A DNA stretch of 30,193 nt from UBA2231 sp964415175 (GTDB lineage: Bacteria > Elusimicrobiota > Elusimicrobia > Elusimicrobiales > UBA9959): the NCBI GenBank assembly GCA_964415175.1, contig CAYPYG010000033.1, positions 1-30,193 on the forward strand. Direction: 5' to 3'. The translations under genes were made by a program, and so were the position numbers. Numbering within the stretch: the first letter of the stretch is position 1; every line of letters starts with the position of its first letter. This document shows positions 26,684-30,193 of this stretch, piece by piece. The notes under the pieces were generated by a model. It worked only from the letters and a program-made list of their open reading frames with translations, had not been told where the DNA came from and made no database searches.

Positions 26684-26712
26684 TTGACAAATATCCGTTC
26701 GTTTTGTGTAAA
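26684..26712 (+). promoter_or_regulatory. Candidate promoter for the HEAT-like gene pair
   Basis: TTGACA (26684-26689) is a perfect -35. A 17-base spacer leads to TGTAAA (26707-26712), or 19 bases to TAAAAT (26709-26714). A second TTGACA-like box is 18 bases upstream. The region is clearly AT-rich against its surroundings. The leader to the ATG at 26821 is about 100 bases and contains a perfect 6-bp stem, gtccgg/ccggac. Confidence 0.65.
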
Positions 26713-26820
26713 ATCCTTAAATAGTCCGGGATATGGGGTTTAGGGGCCGCGCCGGACAACATCTCCGTTCTACATTACGCCGCTTTGTTCAGGCATCTTA
26801 GTGGGAGGATGTGTCTTTTC

Positions 26821-28101
26821 ATGCTTAAAATACTGGTTTCAGCACTAGTCTTCTCGATAATTCCGCAATTTACTTCCGCGGAGGAATCCCCGGCTGCGAA
26901 TGACGGATACGCGGTCGAAGAGCCGCCGCTGGAGGACCTCGAGCCCGGCGAATCCACCGCTCCTTACAAGGCCGGCGGGGTGAAGGTCTCGGCCTCGCTG
27001 CGCAAAAGGATCCAGGAACTTGAAAAGATAGCCGCCGGGGAAAAGGGCCAGGACGACGCCGCGCTGGAGCGGATCTCCGGAGAGATCGGCGGCAAACTGG
27101 CTTTATTGCGATTCAACAATGAATTAGTGGAAGTGTTGGCCGACAGGGACGTGGATTGGCGGGTACGGTACTTGCTCCTGCGCGTGAAGAAATTCATGGT
27201 GACGTCTAGGTCGGTGGAAAAACGGTTGCCCGCACTTAAAACCATTCTGGCGGACCGGACACAGCATCCACGGGTGCGCGGAAGCGTGGCGTTGCTTATA
27301 TCTTCCGGGCTGGCCAAAGAGCACGCCGATATCAGGGAGGTTATGACCGCGATAGCCGTCGACACCACCGCGCCAGCGGCGCTGCTGGAGCCGGTGATGG
27401 CCGTGCTGGGCGGCGCCGGGATAGATGACGTGGACCGATTTTTGGAGATAATGAACCGCGCGCCGGGAAGCTTTAACGAGGTAGGCATAAATCTCAATGC
27501 CATACGCTCGCTATGCCGGTCCCAAAATCCGAAAGCGCCGGAACTGTTGATGAAGATTTTAGAGGAAAGCGCGCCGGATTCTTTCTTCAATGTCACGGCC
27601 ATAGAAGGATTGCAATGCATGATAGTGTCCTCCCCGGAGCGCCGGGCCGCGCTTGTGCCGGTCCTGACGCCGAAACTATTGAAAATGGTGGACGACAGGT
27701 CGTATATGGGCGCCTCTCGAAACTATGCGGCGGAACTGTTGGTGCGCTTGAATGTCCGCGAGGTATATGAGCCCATCACCCGCTGGTTTTTGCCGGCCGG
27801 CGAAGACCGGATGCCTGTAAAAGATAGCGGGGGAGGGGCTGCAGACGTCTTTTGGGGCACCCGGCTTTTGGCCGACCTGTGCGACAAACGCGGAATAAAA
27901 GCGATGGAAGATGTCCTAAAAAAATATCCGGCAGATACAAGATTTACCTGGGAAAAGGAAAACCTGATAGAACGTGGGCTCAAATTCCCGGAAGGCTCGG
28001 TCCACTATAAGCGAATACAGGAGCACCTTGAGCGCCTCAAAAAATGCGTCCGCGAGAACAGGAAGGCTACATGGCATAAAGGTCAGGGGTATAGGTACTA
28101 G
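26821..28101 (+). CDS. Secreted HEAT-like repeat protein, paralogue 1
   Basis: The 426-residue protein has a signal peptide (MLKILVSALVFSIIPQFTSA). A segment (about 36-84) nearly unchanged in paralogue 2 follows, and then a run of paired helices resembling HEAT repeats (for example HPRVRGSVALLISSGLA, FNEVGINLNAIRSL, YAAELLVRLNVREVYEPITRWFLP). I chose ATG 26821 over in-frame ATGs at 26785 and 26809, since it begins the signal peptide directly and gggagg lies 12 bases before it. HEAT solenoids bind other proteins; no catalytic motif is seen. Codon use is less GC-biased than in the genes before it. The function is unknown. Confidence 0.78.
   Translation: MLKILVSALVFSIIPQFTSAEESPAANDGYAVEEPPLEDLEPGESTAPYKAGGVKVSASLRKRIQELEKIAAGEKGQDDAALERISGEIGGKLALLRFNNELVEVLADRDVDWRVRYLLLRVKKFMVTSRSVEKRLPALKTILADRTQHPRVRGSVALLISSGLAKEHADIREVMTAIAVDTTAPAALLEPVMAVLGGAGIDDVDRFLEIMNRAPGSFNEVGINLNAIRSLCRSQNPKAPELLMKILEESAPDSFFNVTAIEGLQCMIVSSPERRAALVPVLTPKLLKMVDDRSYMGASRNYAAELLVRLNVREVYEPITRWFLPAGEDRMPVKDSGGGAADVFWGTRLLADLCDKRGIKAMEDVLKKYPADTRFTWEKENLIERGLKFPEGSVHYKRIQEHLERLKKCVRENRKATWHKGQGYRY
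26926..27072 (+). repeat. 49-codon invariant block, copy in paralogue 1
   Basis: This codes for a segment starting PLEDLEPGESTAPYKAGG and ending GQDDAALER. It is identical in amino acids to 28388-28534, with ten base differences, all silent by my count. The sequences before and after diverge strongly between the two genes. Confidence 0.9.
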
Positions 28102-28123
28102 AAAATAGGTCCGGGGGGGGGCA

Positions 28124-28246
28124 ATGAGCAGGAATAAAAATCTGGTAAAAAGACTGTCAGGGCTTCTTTTATCATGTACGATTGCAGTCGCTTCAGCAGA
28201 GGTTTTAGTCGCCGAGACATGTGAGACCTATGTCTGGCCGAGGTAA
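28124..28246 (+). CDS. 40-residue signal-peptide ORF, possibly a gene remnant
   Basis: This short ORF encodes MSRNKNLVKRLSGLLLS, then CTIAVASAEVLVAETCETYVWPR. It starts with a basic end and a hydrophobic core ending ASA, a good signal peptide, which leaves only some 15 mature residues. It follows a run of nine G bases (28113-28121) and ends (TAA 28244-28246) directly against the GTG of the next gene, in the same frame. The end shares ctggccgag with the matching point of the secreted gene at 29523, so it may be the stump of an earlier copy of that gene. A hairpin (agacat/atgtct, about 28215-28235) lies near its end. A small secreted peptide is the alternative. Confidence 0.45.
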   Translation: MSRNKNLVKRLSGLLLSCTIAVASAEVLVAETCETYVWPR

Positions 28247-29521
28247 GTGCTTATTATAGGGATAAACTTCGTACTTAAAACATCTCTGCTTCTACTTCTG
28301 CTGACAGCCATGCCGGCCGTCATCTTCGCGGAAAATGCCGCGACGGTGGCGGCTCCGGCGGAGGACGACCCCTATCTTGAAGACGCGCCGCTGGAAGACC
28401 TTGAGCCCGGCGAATCCACAGCGCCTTACAAGGCCGGCGGGGTGAAGGTCTCTGCTTCGCTACGCAAAAGGATCCAGGAGCTTGAAAAGATAGCCGCCGG
28501 GGAAAAAGGCCAGGACGACGCCGCGCTTGAGCGGCTGGCCGAAAAGGCCGGAGGAAAACTTGATTCCCTGCGGTTCAACGCCGAGCTGGTGGAAGTATTG
28601 TCCGATAAAAGCGTTGACTGGCGTATACGCTACGGGATAATGCTGCAGAAGAATTACACCGTAAGCGCCAGGGCTATAGGCCGCTATGCCGACAGCCTTG
28701 TGGCGATCATGCGCGACAAGGAAGATCACGGCCGCGTCCGGGGCATGGCGGCCATAATGCTGCTGGAAGTCGCTCGTACCGACAGCCGCGTCAGCGAAGC
28801 GATGAAAGAAACAGCCAAAGACCCCGCCACCCCCGGCGAGGTGCTCAAGAACGTTATGACCGTGGTGGGCTATGCCGGCGGTGACGACGTCGATATGTTG
28901 ATGGAACTTACCCGCCGTGAGCCGGCCGATTTCAATGAAATAGGCATAAATCTCAACGCCATACGCGCGCTCGGCAAATCCAAGGACCCGCGCGCCATAG
29001 GCTGCCTGCTGAAGATATACGATGAAAGCGCGCCGGATTCTTTTTATCATGCTACCGCCATATTACAGTTCTGGGAGCATATCCTCACACCTGAGGGACG
29101 GGAACTGGTGAAACCGCTGATAGTTCCCCGGTTTTTGAAGTTGCTGGACGATAGGTCGCGCTTGGGCGCCTCGCGCCAAGAGGCCGCCGCGATCTTAGTC
29201 TATCTGGGCGTAAAAGAGGCGGTCGAGCCCATATTGCGCTGGTTCTTGCCGGCCGACGGATTCAGTGCCAAGCCCGGCGGCGGCGGGAACACAATGGATG
29301 TTTCTGCCGGGGCCAGATTGCTGGTGCAACTTGGCGACGCGCGCGCCATCCCGGTGCTGGAGCGGATGATAGACAACTTCGCCGTTGATTCGCGCTGGAC
29401 CTGGACGCAGGAGCGGATGGAGGCCCGGGGGGAAAAATATCCCGACGACCACATGGATTACAAACATTTGAAGCAGTGCCTGAAAGACCTCAAGAAAAAA
29501 GTGAAGGGATCGGGGGGATAG
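28247..29521 (+). CDS. Secreted HEAT-like repeat protein, paralogue 2
   Basis: The 424-residue protein is homologous to paralogue 1 along its full length, with signal peptide (LKTSLLLLLLTAMPAVIFA), the shared 49-residue block (about 48-96) and HEAT-like helices (HGRVRGMAAIMLLEV, FNEIGINLNAIRAL, VKEAVEPILRWFLP). The start is uncertain. The first usable codon is GTG 28247, directly after the stop of the small ORF. By alignment with paralogue 1 (cATGCTTAAAATA) the start should be at 28271, where the codon is GTA (cGTACTTAAAACA), with a site-like aggg 9 bases before it. It is followed after one base by the next secreted gene. Confidence 0.78.
   Translation: MLIIGINFVLKTSLLLLLLTAMPAVIFAENAATVAAPAEDDPYLEDAPLEDLEPGESTAPYKAGGVKVSASLRKRIQELEKIAAGEKGQDDAALERLAEKAGGKLDSLRFNAELVEVLSDKSVDWRIRYGIMLQKNYTVSARAIGRYADSLVAIMRDKEDHGRVRGMAAIMLLEVARTDSRVSEAMKETAKDPATPGEVLKNVMTVVGYAGGDDVDMLMELTRREPADFNEIGINLNAIRALGKSKDPRAIGCLLKIYDESAPDSFYHATAILQFWEHILTPEGRELVKPLIVPRFLKLLDDRSRLGASRQEAAAILVYLGVKEAVEPILRWFLPADGFSAKPGGGGNTMDVSAGARLLVQLGDARAIPVLERMIDNFAVDSRWTWTQERMEARGEKYPDDHMDYKHLKQCLKDLKKKVKGSGG
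28388..28534 (+). repeat. 49-codon invariant block, copy in paralogue 2
   Basis: The partner of 26926-27072: identical 49-residue product, ten silent base differences. It begins a few residues after the signal peptide and ends at the first solenoid helix. Confidence 0.9.
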
Positions 29522-29522
29522 C

Positions 29523-30193
29523 ATGAAGGGATTCTCGGCGGCTAAATATTCCGTCCTATTCGCCATGGTTTTATTGCTGCACACGCTCGCGGTTCCTCCG
29601 GCTTTTGCGTCCGACCCGGCCACCTGGCCGAGCCTCGCTATGGAGTGGAACATCGGTCCGGACAATTACTACACGCTCGACGCGCAGAGCGGCATCTCTT
29701 TCGGCACCGTCCGGGCGTCATGTCATCCGCCGGATTGCGCACCACTAGCTTTCAGCAGTGGTACTCTTCACGTCGACGGGGGAATTGTCGCTGGCTGCGG
29801 CGACGGACAACTCCTTGCCATGACCTGCAATGTGCCGCACCTGGGCCTATCCGAGGGGCCCCATAATGCGCGGATCAGCGGGGTGGCGAAGAATAGGGTG
29901 GACGGGAGCGAACGGTCTTTCTCGTTCAGTCTCAGTAAAGGATTCTATATCGACAATTCCTCTCCTACCATAGCCCTGACGGCGCCGGAAGACGGAGCCA
30001 TCATTTCCACAAAGACAGCAATAGTCATCTTAGGTGAAGTGGCCGATTCTGGTTCAAAAATGAAGCAGGTCGATGTTACCCTTCGCCCTGGTGGCAGATC
30101 GTGCCAGGTGCGTAAATCCACGGACTCGGAGCCCGACGACTACAGCATTATGTGGCGATATTGCGACGAGAACTTCCCCGGTTGCGACTTTGT
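29523..30193 (+). CDS. Secreted protein with Ig-like region, 5' part only
   Basis: The gene starts at ATG 29523, one base after the previous stop, with gggggga close before it, and stays open to the end of the window (223 full codons). It has a signal peptide (MKGFSAAKYSVLFAMVLLLH..., cleavage near AFA-SD), then a Cys-containing region (residues about 33-145), and at about 148 a segment PTIALTAPEDGAIISTKT with VDVTLRPGG, typical of the start of an Ig-like bacterial surface domain. Several cysteines (for example CHPPDC, CQVR, NFPGCDF) suggest disulfides outside the cytoplasm. It is likely co-transcribed with the HEAT-like gene. The total size and function are not visible. Confidence 0.75.
   Translation, partial: MKGFSAAKYSVLFAMVLLLHTLAVPPAFASDPATWPSLAMEWNIGPDNYYTLDAQSGISFGTVRASCHPPDCAPLAFSSGTLHVDGGIVAGCGDGQLLAMTCNVPHLGLSEGPHNARISGVAKNRVDGSERSFSFSLSKGFYIDNSSPTIALTAPEDGAIISTKTAIVILGEVADSGSKMKQVDVTLRPGGRSCQVRKSTDSEPDDYSIMWRYCDENFPGCDF

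Overview
The window comes from a GC-rich bacterial chromosome with dense, mostly polycistronic gene packing. No rRNA, tRNA or other taxonomic marker is present. Isoleucine is often written ATA despite the high GC, and there are two large secreted peptidases, an archaeal-sized PurA and coiled-coil and HEAT-like proteins. I would guess a candidate-phylum-type bacterium such as Elusimicrobiota, but this is an impression and not shown by the sequence.

Region 1 (1-13,662, + strand) is an almost complete 14-subunit complex I operon, nuoA (3' end only) through nuoN, ending in a small DUF1232/J-domain gene. Eleven of the thirteen nuo-nuo junctions overlap by 1-11 bases. The other two (nuoC/nuoD and nuoF/nuoG) are each filled, from stop codon to just before the next start codon, by a palindromic element of about 130-180 bp.

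Region 2 (13,681-20,432, - strand) meets the nuo operon at a shared hairpin terminator. It encodes a secreted clostripain-family (C11) peptidase and a secreted M14 zinc carboxypeptidase, each with its own promoter very close to the start codon. Upstream lies the riboflavin operon ribBA-ribH-ribD-ribE. It is headed by an FMN riboswitch with a clear terminator and a visible competing antiterminator pairing. A third copy of the same palindromic element fills the ribH/ribD gap.

Region 3 (20,456-26,642, + strand) has a long coiled-coil protein with three tandem 92-residue repeats, then purB, a short archaeal-sized purA, a divergent rsmH outside its usual cell-division cluster, and an unassigned protein with a possible PD-(D/E)XK-like core.

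Region 4 (26,643-30,193, + strand) is less GC-rich and looks accessory. Two paralogous secreted HEAT-like proteins share a 49-residue segment with no amino-acid change but ten synonymous changes. A 40-codon signal-peptide ORF lies between them, and a secreted Ig-like-domain protein runs off the end of the window.

The most notable signal is the element family at 1122-1252, 4224-4404 and 18359-18522. The copies share 18-20 base cores, keep their stems paired through compensatory changes, all lie in the direction of transcription, and each occupies the site where the next gene's ribosome binding site should be.
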